A stretch of DNA of 64,000 bases from Gammaproteobacteria bacterium (GCA_026707945.1 JAPOVV010000110.1:186001-250000); one strand, 5' to 3'; shown: positions 37,478-47,538, numbered from the stretch's first letter. The notes: generated from the letters alone by a model not told the origin. Program-made: numbers and translations.

Positions 37478-37518
37478 GAATCGAGCGCGTGAGCTAGCGG
37501 AAATGCGCGATTCGTAGA

Positions 37519-38541
37519 TTAGCTAACCCCGAGACGTTCGTGCATGATCGGGCTAGTGGTTGTATATTGCAGATAGACTTTCTCATCAGGATTGATTCGC
37601 GCTTTGATCGCAAAGGCCGCAAGCGCAGCCTCATGAAAACCTGAGAGTATGAGTTTCTTCTTACCGGGATACGTTGCGATATCACCAACAGCATAGATTC
37701 CCGCAACGTTTGTCTCGAATTTCTCGGTATCCACTGCGATCTGTTTACGATCCAGCTCGAGACCCCACTCAGCGATCGGGCCAAGGTTAGGCGACAGCCC
37801 AAAAAAAACGAGCAGGTCATCAACTGGCATGTGTGAGATTGATTTGTCAGGGTGCGTAACCATTATTTGCCGAAGAGTGTTGCCCTCCAGCTCCAATCCG
37901 GTCACGTTTCCTATGTGGAACGAGACCTTTCCGGCTTTTTCATGTGATCGCATCGTCGCAACCGACGCATCAGCCGCTCGAAAACGGTCGCTCCTGTGAA
38001 TCAGTGTCAGACTCGCTGCCCGTTCAGCTAACTCGTTTGTCCAGTCAAAAGCCGAATCTCCGCCACCTAGGACGACTAAATGGCGAGCCTCGAAACGCGA
38101 TGGATCTTTGACGCGATAGAAGACCTGCTTGTCGATCAACGCTTCAACGCCCTCAACTCGCAAAGGCTGCGGTTCAAACGATCCTACCCCGCCCGCAACA
38201 ATTACGGACTTGGTTGTAAACTGCGTTCCGGCGCTGGTTTCAACATTAAAGAGCAATTCATCAATCGGCTCTACCTTTGTCACTTGCTGTGAAAGGTGAT
38301 ACTGTGGATGGAAAGGTTTGATCTGCTCATCGAGTAGCTCGACAAGCTCTTGCGCATCACAAACCGGAATCCCTGGAATGTCGTAAATTGGCTTGTCCGG
38401 GTAGAGCTCGGCGCACTGACCACCGATGACATCCAACGCGTCGACGACATGGGCGGTCAGTCCTAGTAAGCCCAGCTCAAATACTTGAAACAAGCCGCAC
38501 GGACCCGCACCCACAATTACTGAATCTGTTTGAATGCTCAC
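37519..38541 (-). CDS. Ferredoxin-NADP(+) reductase, thioredoxin-reductase-like type
   Basis: A 340-aa FAD/NAD(P) enzyme: FAD Rossmann motif VIVGAGPCGLFQ at residues 8-19, VIGGQCAELYPDKPIYDIPG near 38-57, the NADPH motif VVLGGGDSAFDW near 150, and the C-terminal AVGDIATYPGKKKLILSGFHEA. There is no CxxC redox pair, which excludes a true thioredoxin reductase. The CAELYPDKPIYDIPG segment is typical of the YumC-type ferredoxin/flavodoxin reductase. It could supply electrons to sulfur assimilation (cysDN lies next) or to the oxygenases seen here (inference). Confidence 0.87.
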   Translation of the reverse strand: MSIQTDSVIVGAGPCGLFQVFELGLLGLTAHVVDALDVIGGQCAELYPDKPIYDIPGIPVCDAQELVELLDEQIKPFHPQYHLSQQVTKVEPIDELLFNVETSAGTQFTTKSVIVAGGVGSFEPQPLRVEGVEALIDKQVFYRVKDPSRFEARHLVVLGGGDSAFDWTNELAERAASLTLIHRSDRFRAADASVATMRSHEKAGKVSFHIGNVTGLELEGNTLRQIMVTHPDKSISHMPVDDLLVFFGLSPNLGPIAEWGLELDRKQIAVDTEKFETNVAGIYAVGDIATYPGKKKLILSGFHEAALAAFAIKARINPDEKVYLQYTTTSPIMHERLGVS

Positions 38542-38640
38542 CTTCGCTTAGTTTCCATTTTGATAGACGTCAAGAATAGGCACAACCGAATAAACGGCTC
38601 TGGTTCCTATTGAATGTTCAGTCGGTGTTACGCGTTGGGA

Positions 38641-40020
38641 TTAAGTCGCGCTTGATTCCGTACCTATTTGATCACAAATCATGCCCGCACCAACTGTCTC
38701 GTTCGAGATGCGATCTATAACGATAAACGAACCCATGGTTTTGTCATCCGCGTAAGGTTCATACACAACCGGTCGTTGCAGCTGAATACGTGCTAATCCT
38801 ATTTCATTTCCGTCAAGTTGGTCGCAAGCTTCGCGAGCTTGCGTATTGACATCGAGACGATGTAGTAATTCCGCGACCTGTCCTGTAACCTGACGCCCAC
38901 CCATCTTAAATATGTAGTTCTTATTAGCTGTGAGTGGCTTATTTGCCATCCATACCACATTGGCCAGAATCGTATCACCAACGCTCGGCTTATAGCTCGG
39001 CGACGCCAGAGTATCGCCACGGTTAATGCTCAGCTGATCGCTGACGGTTATCGTAATCGACTGAGGAGCAAACCCCTCCTCTAAGTCGCCATCCATCGTT
39101 ACGATACGTTCGACACGCGTCTGATGTCCAGAAGGTAATACCAAAATGGGGTCGCCGGGGCGAACGACCCCTTTGGTAATCGTTCCAGAATAACCGCGAA
39201 AGTCTTCGCTCGGATGATGAACCCGTTGCACCGTCATACAAAACTGTTCGAAATCTTGATCTGCCGTGACGGGCGCACGCTCAAGTAGCTCAATGATGGT
39301 ATCGCCAGAGTACCAGTCCATATTTGTTGAGCGTTGCACGATATTCTCGCCGAACTTTGCTGCAACTGGTACGAATGATGTCTGTGTAAAACCCAAACCT
39401 CTTGCGAATTCAAGGTATTCCTCGCGAATACGCTCGTAAATCTGCCTGTCGTAGCTAACTAGATCCATCTTGTTGATCGCGACGACAACTTGACTAATTC
39501 CAAGCAAATCAACGATAAGTGAATGCCGCCGAGTCTGATCAAGTACACCGTTTTGAGCATCGATCAAGATGACTGCGAGTTCACAGTTACTCGCGCCCGT
39601 CGCCATGTTCTTCGTATATTGACTATGGCCAGGGCAGTCCGCAATGATGTATTTACGGGAGCTTGTCGCAAAGTAGCGGTACGCTACGTCAATCGTGATA
39701 CCTTGTTCTTGTTCCGCCTTCAATCCATCAGCCAACAAGGCGAATTCAAGATCATCGCTATCGTGACCTAAACGCCTACTGTCACGGATTAGAGCGTTTA
39801 GATGATCTTCGTAAACCTTGTTTGAATCGTAGAGCAGACGACCGATCAATGTGCTTTTACCGTCATCAACACTGCCACACGTTAGAAACTTCAACAACTC
39901 CGTTTGTTCGTTCTCCTCTAGGTAGTCGTTGATGTATTCGATGTCTGACACGTCGCGATCCAATGTCGGCGCAGGAGATAACTTTAGTTGAATTTCTGCA
40001 AGCGCAGGTTGCCCCATCAT
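38641..40020 (-). CDS. cysN: Sulfate adenylyltransferase subunit 1 (GTPase)
   Basis: A 459-aa EF-Tu-like GTPase that drives APS synthesis by CysD. G-motifs: G1 GSVDDGKST near residue 48, G3 DCPGHSQY near 128, G4 NKMD near 184; domains II and III follow. The tail ends at about 459 residues without the APS-kinase (CysC) fusion found in CysNC. Its ATG directly abuts the cysD stop (TAGATG), indicating a tight operon. Confidence 0.95.
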   Translation of the reverse strand: MMGQPALAEIQLKLSPAPTLDRDVSDIEYINDYLEENEQTELLKFLTCGSVDDGKSTLIGRLLYDSNKVYEDHLNALIRDSRRLGHDSDDLEFALLADGLKAEQEQGITIDVAYRYFATSSRKYIIADCPGHSQYTKNMATGASNCELAVILIDAQNGVLDQTRRHSLIVDLLGISQVVVAINKMDLVSYDRQIYERIREEYLEFARGLGFTQTSFVPVAAKFGENIVQRSTNMDWYSGDTIIELLERAPVTADQDFEQFCMTVQRVHHPSEDFRGYSGTITKGVVRPGDPILVLPSGHQTRVERIVTMDGDLEEGFAPQSITITVSDQLSINRGDTLASPSYKPSVGDTILANVVWMANKPLTANKNYIFKMGGRQVTGQVAELLHRLDVNTQAREACDQLDGNEIGLARIQLQRPVVYEPYADDKTMGSFIVIDRISNETVGAGMICDQIGTESSAT

Positions 40021-40932
40021 CTAGAAATACCCTTCTTGCTTCTTGATCTCCATTGATGCTGTTGTATCGTGATCTATCAAACGTCCTTGCCGTTCAGATG
40101 TGTCAGCGACGAGCATTTCGTGAATGATCTCGGGTAGCGTCGAAGCGCTCGATTCAATTGCACCTGATAGTGGATAACAACCCAACGTACGGAAGCGCAC
40201 CATGCGCATTTCTGGACTCTCATTAGGTTCAAGACGCATGCGTTCGTCATCAACCAATATCAGCGTACCTCTCCTACGCACCACCGGACGTTCCTTTGCA
40301 AAGTAGAGAGGAACGATCTCAATCCCTTCTCTATAGATGTATTGCCATACATCCAGCTCAGTCCAGTTTGAAAGCGGAAAGACCCGAATCTCTTCCTCTT
40401 TACGAATATTGCTGTTATAGATCCGCCACAGTTCTGGCCGTTGATTGCTTGGGTCCCATTGGTGATACTTGTCGCGAAGTGAAAACACACGCTCTTTTGC
40501 CCGAGACTTTTCCTCGTCTCGGCGCGCGCCGCCGAACGCGGCATCGAACTCATATTTATCCAATGCCGCTTTAAGCGCGTCTGTCTTCATGATTTGGGTA
40601 TAGGTATCTGCGTCGAAATCGAACGGATTCACATCGCCATCTCGACCTTCTTCATTTGTGTACACGATCAAGTCAAACTTACCTTGCGTTGCAAGGCGAT
40701 CACGAAACGAAATCATGTCCTTGAACTTCCACGTCGTATCAATGTGGAGCAAGGGAAAAGGCAGCTTTCCTGGATAGAACGCCTTCTTAGCAAGATGCAG
40801 CAAAACGGAAGAGTCCTTTCCGATTGAGTACATCATCACTGGATTCTCGCGCTCGGCAACAACCTCGCGCATGATGTAAATACTCTCTGCTTCTAGCTGC
40901 TCAAGATGCGTCAGCTTGTATGCCGCGCTCAT
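40021..40932 (-). CDS. cysD: Sulfate adenylyltransferase subunit 2
   Basis: A 303-aa ATP sulfurylase subunit of the PAPS-reductase fold: PP-loop [15 protein letters not shown] near residue 33, [23 protein letters not shown], and [21 protein letters not shown]. It adenylates sulfate to APS with CysN. First gene of the cysDN operon, transcribed from a short AT-rich interval after gatB. Confidence 0.96.
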   Translation of the reverse strand: MSAAYKLTHLEQLEAESIYIMREVVAERENPVMMYSIGKDSSVLLHLAKKAFYPGKLPFPLLHIDTTWKFKDMISFRDRLATQGKFDLIVYTNEEGRDGDVNPFDFDADTYTQIMKTDALKAALDKYEFDAAFGGARRDEEKSRAKERVFSLRDKYHQWDPSNQRPELWRIYNSNIRKEEEIRVFPLSNWTELDVWQYIYREGIEIVPLYFAKERPVVRRRGTLILVDDERMRLEPNESPEMRMVRFRTLGCYPLSGAIESSASTLPEIIHEMLVADTSERQGRLIDHDTTASMEIKKQEGYF

Positions 40933-40963
40933 TCGGTGTCGCGCTCAATCATTGAGTGAACGA

Positions 40964-40978
40964 GTTATTCTAAATAAC
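40964..40978. promoter_or_regulatory. Perfect AT-rich inverted repeat before cysD
   Basis: GTTATT (40964-40969) and AATAAC (40973-40978) form a perfect dyad 32-46 nt upstream of the cysD start, within an AT-rich 84-nt gap. It could be an operator (CysB control is known for cysDN in enterics), but I cannot match it to a specific regulator. Confidence 0.3.
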
Positions 40979-41016
40979 AATAAGATTTATTTGATGTCAT
41001 TTCATATTATTTTATG

Positions 41017-42465
41017 TTATATGTTTAGCATGCCTTTTAATAATTCGTTTACCTGTCTGGGATCAGCTTTGCCTTGCGACGCCTTCATGACCTGACCGAT
41101 TAGATAGCCCAATACCTTTGTTGCGCCACCGCGGACTTGCTCAACCTGGTCTGGGTGCTCCTCGATAATGCGTTGGATCAGGGCGCGCAACTCTTCTACA
41201 TCGCTAAGTTGACGAAGCCCCCGACGTTCGATGATCTCGTCAACGGGATCATCCGAAGACCATATTCTCTCAAAAACCTCCTTCGCGAGACTTGATGACA
41301 GCGTCTTATCCTGTATCCTCGCAATCAAATCTGCTAACTGCTTCGGCGATACTGGTACGTCGCTGTAGTCCCTCTCTTCTCTATTTAATGCGGCCGCGAC
41401 CTCCCCGAGTAACCAGTTTGCCGATTGCTGTGGATCTGCGCCCAATTCAACTGTCGACTCGTAAAAAGTCGCAATGTTGTGATCCCGTGTTAGTCTCACT
41501 GCTACTGGTGGAGCTAATGTATAGTCAGACACGAACCGCTCAAGCTTTTGTTCGGGTAATTCGGGCATTGTCGAACGCACCGTTTCTAGGAAAGTGCTAG
41601 AGAGACGTAATGGCAATAGATCAGGATCAGGGAAGTAGCGGTAATCATCCGATAGTTCTTTACTGCGCATTGATAACGTCACATCCCGATCCGCGTCATA
41701 CTGTCGAGTTTCTCGAACGATTTCACCACCGCGCTCAAGAACGTCGATCTGCCGCTCAATCTCGTAATTTAGAGCGCGTTCAACGAAGCGGAACGAATTG
41801 ATGTTTTTAATCTCCGTGCGCTCACCAAACGTTTCATCGCCGACTTTCCTTACTGACACGTTTGCATCGCAACGCATTGACCCCTCCGCAAGATTTCCAT
41901 CGCATATATCCAGCCAACTAACAAGCGAGTGAATTTGCCGAAAACAAGCGGCTGCTTCGGCAGCTGAACGCATATCGGGTTCCGTAACGATCTCAAGTAA
42001 GGGGGTTCCGGCACGATTTAAGTCAATGCCCGTCGATTCGGCGAATCGATCGTGAACCGATTTACCTGCATCCTCCTCTAAGTGCGCACGCGTAATCCCG
42101 ATCTCTCGAACAGAACCATCCTCTAAAAGGACCGCAAGTTGTCCCCTGCCAACAATCGGAGAATCGAACTGACTGATCTGATACCCCTTTGGAAGATCAG
42201 GATAGAAGTAGTTCTTGCGATCGAAGACACAAGTCTCGGCAATTTCAGCGTTAATCGCTAAGCCGAATTTCACGGCCATCGTGACCGCTTCTTCGTTCAG
42301 AACCGGGAGAGCACCAGGCATCGCCAAATCAATCAAGTTAGCGCGGACATTGGGTGCTGCGCCGAATTCCACTGAAGTGGTTGAAAAGATCTTTGATCTC
42401 GTCGCCAATTGAACGTGGACCTCAATCCCAACGACGGGTTCCCAATTACTAGTCACGATGTACAA
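41017..42465 (-). CDS. gatB: Asp/Glu-tRNA(Asn/Gln) amidotransferase subunit B
   Basis: A 482-aa GatB: N-terminal WEPVVGIEVHVQL, glutamylation/kinase cradle with DRKNYFYPDLPKGYQISQFD, DYRYFPDPDLLPL, and the C-terminal YqeY-like tail ending in QVNELLKGMLNI that binds the tRNA elbow. It activates the misacylated tRNA with ATP and transfers ammonia delivered by GatA. It overlaps gatA by 13 nt; the operon order is gatC-gatA-gatB. Confidence 0.97.
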   Translation of the reverse strand: MYIVTSNWEPVVGIEVHVQLATRSKIFSTTSVEFGAAPNVRANLIDLAMPGALPVLNEEAVTMAVKFGLAINAEIAETCVFDRKNYFYPDLPKGYQISQFDSPIVGRGQLAVLLEDGSVREIGITRAHLEEDAGKSVHDRFAESTGIDLNRAGTPLLEIVTEPDMRSAAEAAACFRQIHSLVSWLDICDGNLAEGSMRCDANVSVRKVGDETFGERTEIKNINSFRFVERALNYEIERQIDVLERGGEIVRETRQYDADRDVTLSMRSKELSDDYRYFPDPDLLPLRLSSTFLETVRSTMPELPEQKLERFVSDYTLAPPVAVRLTRDHNIATFYESTVELGADPQQSANWLLGEVAAALNREERDYSDVPVSPKQLADLIARIQDKTLSSSLAKEVFERIWSSDDPVDEIIERRGLRQLSDVEELRALIQRIIEEHPDQVEQVRGGATKVLGYLIGQVMKASQGKADPRQVNELLKGMLNI

Positions 42466-43907
42466 GTAGTCTCAAGATCCGGATGACGATCATGCCAGTC
42501 CGTCTCGTTCTGAAATGCGATACCCCCGGTTAGTACATCACCTTCCGAAAAATGCGGACCGATCAACTGCATCCCTATCGGTAAATCTTCTACAAAGCCG
42601 CACGGTAAAGACAACGCTGGCAATCCTGCTAAACTCACCGGAATCGTGTAGAGATCTTGTCGATACATCTCGATCGGACCCTTCTTTATCGATTTGATCT
42701 CGAATGCTGTTGTTGGGCTAACAGGCGCTAAGATCAGGTCGACTTTCTTAAATGCTTCGAGAAAACCGTCACGCACCAATCGTCGAATCTTCTGAGCCTT
42801 CAAGTAGTAAGCATCGAAGTAGCCAACCGACAAGGAGTAAGTACCTGTCAAAATTCGCCGCTTGACTTCAAGTCCGAATCCTTCAGTACGCGTTCGGCAG
42901 TACATATCAAGCAAATCTACAGACGATTCCGTTCGATGACCATAGCGAACGCCGTCATAGCGCGCAAGATTCGTTGACGCCTCGGCACTCGAAAGTACGT
43001 AATACGCCGCCACTGCCGCATCAATATGCGGAAGTTCAACAACTTCAATCTTATGACCGAGCGCTTCAAACTGCTTTCGTGCCACGTCAATGCACGCGGC
43101 GATGTTCTTGTCAAGCCCATCGAAAAGCGATTCTGGATATCCGATCACAAACGTTCGATCAAATCCTGCTAATTCGGTTTTTTTAATGTTGGCCGAAGTC
43201 GAGTCCCGGGGATCATGACCTTCCATCTCCGTTAGTAATTCCCACACATCCACGGCACTATGTGCCAAGGGACCTCCCTGATCCAAACTCGAAGCAAACG
43301 CGATCATGCCGAACCGCGAAACTCGACCGTAGGTTGGTTTCAGACCAGTTACACCGCACAAACTAGCAGGTTGACGAATCGAGCCACCCGTGTCTGATCC
43401 CGTAGCCAAAGGCGTCATACCCGCTGATACAGAAGCTGCCGCGCCTCCAGAAGATCCACCAGGCACACGTTGCAGATTCCACGGATTACGAACCACACCG
43501 AAACAGCTTGTTTCGTTGGACGAGCCCATCGCAAACTCATCCATATTTGTTTTACCTAAAGAGACGGCGCCTGCATCCGATGTTCGTTTAACTACTGTCG
43601 CGTCATACGGAGCGATAAATGACCTTAGCATATTTGAAGCGCATGTAGTTCGTACACCGGCCGTACAAAACAGATCCTTATGCGCGATTGGTATGCCACA
43701 CAAGGACGGCGAATTCGATGTTGCTAACTTTCTATCCGCTGCCGCAGCGCGTTCTAAACAGCTCTCTGTATCAACGGTAATAAAGCAATTAATCCGATCA
43801 TTAAATCTCGCGATGCGGTCTAGATAGAACTGAGCGAGTTCTACAGCGCTGTATTTTTTTGCTTGCAGATCGCTACGAAGCTCCCGCACCCCGATGTATG
43901 GTTTCAA
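42453..43907 (-). CDS. gatA: Asp/Glu-tRNA(Asn/Gln) amidotransferase subunit A
   Basis: A 484-aa amidase-signature enzyme that releases ammonia from glutamine. The Lys of the Ser-cisSer-Lys triad is in IPIAHKDLF near residue 78. The serines lie in VPGGSSGGAAASVS and ATGSDTGGSIRQPAS (about 145-180). The start overlaps the gatC stop by ATGA. Complete relative to the family. Confidence 0.97.
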   Translation of the reverse strand: MKPYIGVRELRSDLQAKKYSAVELAQFYLDRIARFNDRINCFITVDTESCLERAAAADRKLATSNSPSLCGIPIAHKDLFCTAGVRTTCASNMLRSFIAPYDATVVKRTSDAGAVSLGKTNMDEFAMGSSNETSCFGVVRNPWNLQRVPGGSSGGAAASVSAGMTPLATGSDTGGSIRQPASLCGVTGLKPTYGRVSRFGMIAFASSLDQGGPLAHSAVDVWELLTEMEGHDPRDSTSANIKKTELAGFDRTFVIGYPESLFDGLDKNIAACIDVARKQFEALGHKIEVVELPHIDAAVAAYYVLSSAEASTNLARYDGVRYGHRTESSVDLLDMYCRTRTEGFGLEVKRRILTGTYSLSVGYFDAYYLKAQKIRRLVRDGFLEAFKKVDLILAPVSPTTAFEIKSIKKGPIEMYRQDLYTIPVSLAGLPALSLPCGFVEDLPIGMQLIGPHFSEGDVLTGGIAFQNETDWHDRHPDLETTCTS

Positions 43908-44191
43908 CGCCGATCCAGTACTTTTGGCACTAAATAAAAGCCATCTGCAGTTTCGGGAGCAATCGATTGAAATAGACCTCTATCAATATCCAAGTCCGCT
44001 CGATCCTCACGCAAAGGTTGATCGAGATCAACAGCATGAGCGAGCGGCTCAACGCCTTCAGTATCAACTTTGTTCATGATTTCGATAAATCCGATAATCG
44101 CATCTAAATCACGGCTGATTTTGTCTTTATCTTCTGCATCAAGAGACAACTGGCTCAACGACATAAGTCGTTGAATCGTTAGATCGTCCAT
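43904..44191 (-). CDS. gatC: Asp/Glu-tRNA(Asn/Gln) amidotransferase subunit C
   Basis: A 95-aa GatC that wraps around GatA and GatB to hold the complex: LMSLSQLSLDAEDKDKISRDL, then IIGFIEIMNKVDTEGVEPLAHA and LREDRADLDIDR. The ATG at 44191 is chosen over a GTG at 44206, since the conserved part begins at DDLTIQRL. It is the first gene of gatCAB, divergent from mreB. Confidence 0.92.
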   Translation of the reverse strand: MDDLTIQRLMSLSQLSLDAEDKDKISRDLDAIIGFIEIMNKVDTEGVEPLAHAVDLDQPLREDRADLDIDRGLFQSIAPETADGFYLVPKVLDRR

Positions 44192-44290
44192 CAGTAGACC
44201 GCCCACATAAATCGAGGCGTCATTTTAAGAACCGGCGACATACGAATAACGAGTTAATTTAACTGATTAAACGTATAGTTTATAGTCTGA

Positions 44291-44304
44291 TTTTGATATC
44301 AAAA
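44291..44304. promoter_or_regulatory. Perfect 14-bp palindrome in the gatC-mreB divergent promoter region
   Basis: TTTTGATATCAAAA is a perfect palindrome in the ~320-nt AT-rich gap between the divergent gatC and mreB genes. Each strand carries a -35-like TTGATA inside it. Toward mreB a TTATAT (44315-44320) follows at 16 nt; toward gatC a TATACG follows at about 19 nt. It may be overlapping -35 elements of two promoters or an operator. I see nothing else coding in 44207-44510. Confidence 0.35.
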
Positions 44305-44510
44305 ACTCTTCGCTTTATATCAACGAGAGGCTGAACAATAGCGACATTGCAACAAACCCAGCGTTTTCTAAAACATATTTTTGGAGTCAAATTAGACATC
44401 TAGGTCCATAGCGTTAATTGGTACAGTATCGCAAACGTACGTATACCGAGTTGCCATTTGCTTTGGTATTCTTACCGCCCCATGTCACTCCACTTTCGAG
44501 TAATGTTGCG

Positions 44511-45536
44511 TTGCTAAAGACCCTCTTCGGAATGTTCTCGGAAGACTTATCTATCGACCTGGGAACAGCCAACACACTTATAGTCGCCAAAGACCGCGGA
44601 ATAGTACTAAACGAACCAACAGTAGTAGCATTAAGAAGAGAGCCTCGTAGCGTCGTAGCGGTGGGCACTGACGCTAAACGTCTTCTCGGAATTAGCCCGC
44701 AAAACATCGAAGTTATTCGACCTATGAAAGATGGTCAAGTGGCAGACTTCGAAGTTACTAACACGATGTTAGCCCACTTTATTAAGATGGCGAATGGCAA
44801 TCGAGTATTGCCGTCGTATCCGCGCGTGATCATATGTATTCCTGCGCAATCAACTTCCATTGAGAAGCGCGCCATCCGCGATTCTGCCAGATCTGCCGGC
44901 GCTCGAGAAATTTACCTGATTGAAGAACCACTAGCCGCGGCAGTTGGAGCTGGGTTGCCAGTTCAGGAAGCAAGCGGTAGCATGGTCGTCGATATCGGCG
45001 GTGGAACGACAGACGTTGCTATTCTCTCCGCTGGTTCTATTGCCAATTCCGAATCTTTGAAATGTGCTGGGAATGCGTTCGACAACGATATCATCACCTA
45101 CGTACGGCAGAAACATGGTTGCAGAATCGGGGAGCTAACAGCCGAAAAAATCAAACACGAGATCGGTACAGCCATCGAACTCCCGAAAGGTAAGCAATTA
45201 GAGATGACGATTCAAGGGCAACATCTCGAATCCGGAATGCCGAAGCGATTCAACTTGGACAGCAACGATCTATATCTAGCGTTAAACGTTTCTGTCAACG
45301 CCATCGTAGACGCCGTACGCCGATGCCTCGAAAAGAGCCAGCCACAACTCATCGTGGATATCGCGGATCGTGGTATCGTCCTTACTGGTGGTGGGGCACT
45401 CCTATCAGGTCTCGATCAACGTATTCGGGATGCGACGGACACCCCGGTTGTCATCGCAAGTGACCCTCTCAAGTGTGTGGCCGACGGGTGCGGTCGTATT
45501 CTCCAAGAAGGTAACGCGCCCGAGTATCAAACTTAG
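44511..45536 (+). CDS. mreB: Rod-shape-determining actin MreB
   Basis: A 341-aa bacterial actin that directs lateral wall synthesis with MreCD and the elongasome. It has the N-terminal amphipathic start and phosphate-1 loop SIDLGTANTLI, the VDIGGGTTDVAI phosphate-2 loop, and the LTGGGALLSGLDQRI adenosine loop near the end. The longest frame begins at 44418, but the TTG at 44511 gives LKTLFGMFSEDLSIDLG, which aligns residue for residue with the E. coli start, so it is preferred. First gene of mreBCD-maf-yhdP. Confidence 0.96.
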   Translation: MLKTLFGMFSEDLSIDLGTANTLIVAKDRGIVLNEPTVVALRREPRSVVAVGTDAKRLLGISPQNIEVIRPMKDGQVADFEVTNTMLAHFIKMANGNRVLPSYPRVIICIPAQSTSIEKRAIRDSARSAGAREIYLIEEPLAAAVGAGLPVQEASGSMVVDIGGGTTDVAILSAGSIANSESLKCAGNAFDNDIITYVRQKHGCRIGELTAEKIKHEIGTAIELPKGKQLEMTIQGQHLESGMPKRFNLDSNDLYLALNVSVNAIVDAVRRCLEKSQPQLIVDIADRGIVLTGGGALLSGLDQRIRDATDTPVVIASDPLKCVADGCGRILQEGNAPEYQT

Positions 45537-45601
45537 CGCGAGTCTTTAAGCGTGCGCACTTTGCTCGCGATCTGTGTAGATCCTTAAAGTTCGATTAATC
45601 G

Positions 45602-46429
45602 ATGGCTTTACGATCTGTACAAACGATCCAAAACATTCATTTGTTTTTGGCGTTATTAATCAGTTCGACTCTCTTACTTGCAATCAGTGCGAACACCAAG
45701 TACCTCACACCCGTAGAGACCGCGATCCGATGGTTCGCACAACCCATCGTATACATAGCGCAGTTACCCGCCAATGCCAAAGAGGCGGCAGGTTCATATG
45801 TTGTGTCGATGGACGAACTTCATGACCGAAACGACCAACTGTTGAAGGAAGTAAGTCGTTTAAACGCAACGATGGCCGACCTAGCTCAAGCCCGAACGAC
45901 CATCGCGGAGCTACGCGATGCATTGGGATACGTTAACGAGCACCGACGAAACCAAGTACTCTCCGAAATTGTGCAGGTAAACCCAAATCGCCAACGACTT
46001 GAAGTGATCATCAATGTTGGTGATAAACAAGGCATTGAAATCGACAGCGGTGTCCTAGATCCTTGGGGAGTTTACGGTAGAACAGTTGAGGTCTTCCCCA
46101 ATACTGCGCGCGTGCTGCTGTTGAACGATGAGAGACACGCCACACCGGTCCTTGTGAGCCGTACACGACAGTATTTCATTGCATCTGGCAATGGCCCGGA
46201 TGAGCCACTGACGTTAGATAACGTAAATCTGAGCAGCGACATTCAAGTCGGGGACGCCGTCGTGACGTCAGGTCTCGGCGGCGTCTTCCCAGAAGGTCTT
46301 GTTGTCGGTGTAGTTGAAACTGTAACGGATATCGTTTCGGAATCGATCAAGCGAGTGACGGTTACCCCCTCCGCCCAGTTAACGGCGAAGTCCTACTTAC
46401 ACGTGATTTCATCCGCCGAGCAACCATGA
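45602..46429 (+). CDS. mreC: Rod-shape-determining protein MreC
   Basis: A 275-aa bitopic inner-membrane protein: short cytoplasmic start, one membrane helix (about residues 12-30), a periplasmic coiled coil near 65-100 (LLKEVSRLNATMADLAQA), and the double beta-barrel domain with EIVQVNPNRQRLEVIINVGDKQGI and VTSGLGGVFPEGLVVG. It bridges MreB and the PBP2/RodA synthases. The stop overlaps the mreD start (ATGA). Confidence 0.95.
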   Translation: MALRSVQTIQNIHLFLALLISSTLLLAISANTKYLTPVETAIRWFAQPIVYIAQLPANAKEAAGSYVVSMDELHDRNDQLLKEVSRLNATMADLAQARTTIAELRDALGYVNEHRRNQVLSEIVQVNPNRQRLEVIINVGDKQGIEIDSGVLDPWGVYGRTVEVFPNTARVLLLNDERHATPVLVSRTRQYFIASGNGPDEPLTLDNVNLSSDIQVGDAVVTSGLGGVFPEGLVVGVVETVTDIVSESIKRVTVTPSAQLTAKSYLHVISSAEQP

Positions 46430-46929
46430 CCGACACTCAAGCATGGTCATATTTCTTGCTGACGGTTGTCGCGGCTTTGATCTTAACCGTCGCACCGATG
46501 CCTTTCGATGTGCCGGATTGGATTAGAAATCTAAAACCCGACTGGATTTTCCTGTGTTGGTTTTTCTGGATCGTTTTTCAACACGAACGATGTTCATTAA
46601 TCATGGCGTTCGTCGTTGGATTGATACTCGATGTCCTATACGACGAACCGCTAGGAATAAACTCACTGCTGTTACTTGCCCTTGTGTTCGCTGGTCGGCT
46701 TTCTCTTCGATTTATTCAGGCAAGCGTCGGTCTAAGGTCATCTATCGCGGTATTGATTTTGTGTTTTTTGGTTACGGCGACGAAATCGTTGTTTTTGGCT
46801 GTTACGCTTGACGTTGACGTTCCAGTGAGTAGTGTCGTAATGCCACCGATCGCGACGTTACTTTGGTGGGTACTGTTAATTCCGCTCCTTAATTCAGAGC
46901 ATTCGCAATTCCGCGATTCCGTTCAGTGA
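46426..46929 (+). CDS. mreD: Rod-shape-determining protein MreD
   Basis: A 167-aa polytopic inner-membrane protein with about five to six helices and the MreD core MAFVVGLILDVLYDEPLGINSLLLLAL. A partner of MreC in the elongasome. Coupled by 4-nt overlaps to mreC before it and to maf after it (GTGA). Confidence 0.93.
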   Translation: MTDTQAWSYFLLTVVAALILTVAPMPFDVPDWIRNLKPDWIFLCWFFWIVFQHERCSLIMAFVVGLILDVLYDEPLGINSLLLLALVFAGRLSLRFIQASVGLRSSIAVLILCFLVTATKSLFLAVTLDVDVPVSSVVMPPIATLLWWVLLIPLLNSEHSQFRDSVQ

Positions 46930-47534
46930 ATGAACCACAGATCACATTAGCCTCGGCTTCTCCACGACGTGCGGAGCTACTCCGTCAGATCGGCATTAAA
47001 TTCGAAATAAGACCAAGCAATATTCTTGAACGGCAGCTTCCACGGGAACGTCCAGAGGATTACGTTCAACGCCTTGCCCGAGCGAAAGCGTGTGCGGTAC
47101 AACATGATTCACTGCCTGCTTTAGGTGCGGACACAATCGTGCTGCTGGAAGGTCAAATTCTTGAGAAGCCAAAGAACCGCAGTGAAGCGCTAACAATGTT
47201 GAAATCTCTTCAAGGCGAACGACATAGCGTACTTACGGGCTTGTGTCTCAGCGACGGTCAAAGAGAACAGTCCGTCCTAGCTACAGCGGAGGTCGTGTTT
47301 AGGGACGCGATGCCCGGAGAGTTAGAGAAATATTGGGAGAGTGGTGAACCCATTGACAAGGCAGGAGCATACGGCATTCAGGGATTAGGGGCAATCTTCG
47401 TCGCGGGAATCTGTGGTCAACCGAGCACCGTTGCGGGGCTTCCACTAGTGGAGACGAATCAATTGCTAAGCGAATTCGGCGTCAATGTCTGGCGGCACCG
47501 TGAAGCCATGCTATCAGGCGGACCACGACACTAG
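46926..47534 (+). CDS. maf: Maf-family nucleoside triphosphate pyrophosphatase (YhdE type)
   Basis: A 202-aa Maf protein: N-terminal LASASPRRAELLRQIGI, LGADTIVLLEGQILEKPKN near 70-90, and YGIQGLGAIFVAGICGQPSTVAGLPL near 155-180. The E. coli homologue YhdE hydrolyses dTTP/UTP and modified pyrimidine triphosphates, and its gene sits in the same place after mreD. GTG start overlapping the mreD stop. Confidence 0.93.
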   Translation: MNEPQITLASASPRRAELLRQIGIKFEIRPSNILERQLPRERPEDYVQRLARAKACAVQHDSLPALGADTIVLLEGQILEKPKNRSEALTMLKSLQGERHSVLTGLCLSDGQREQSVLATAEVVFRDAMPGELEKYWESGEPIDKAGAYGIQGLGAIFVAGICGQPSTVAGLPLVETNQLLSEFGVNVWRHREAMLSGGPRH

Positions 47535-47538
47535 TACC

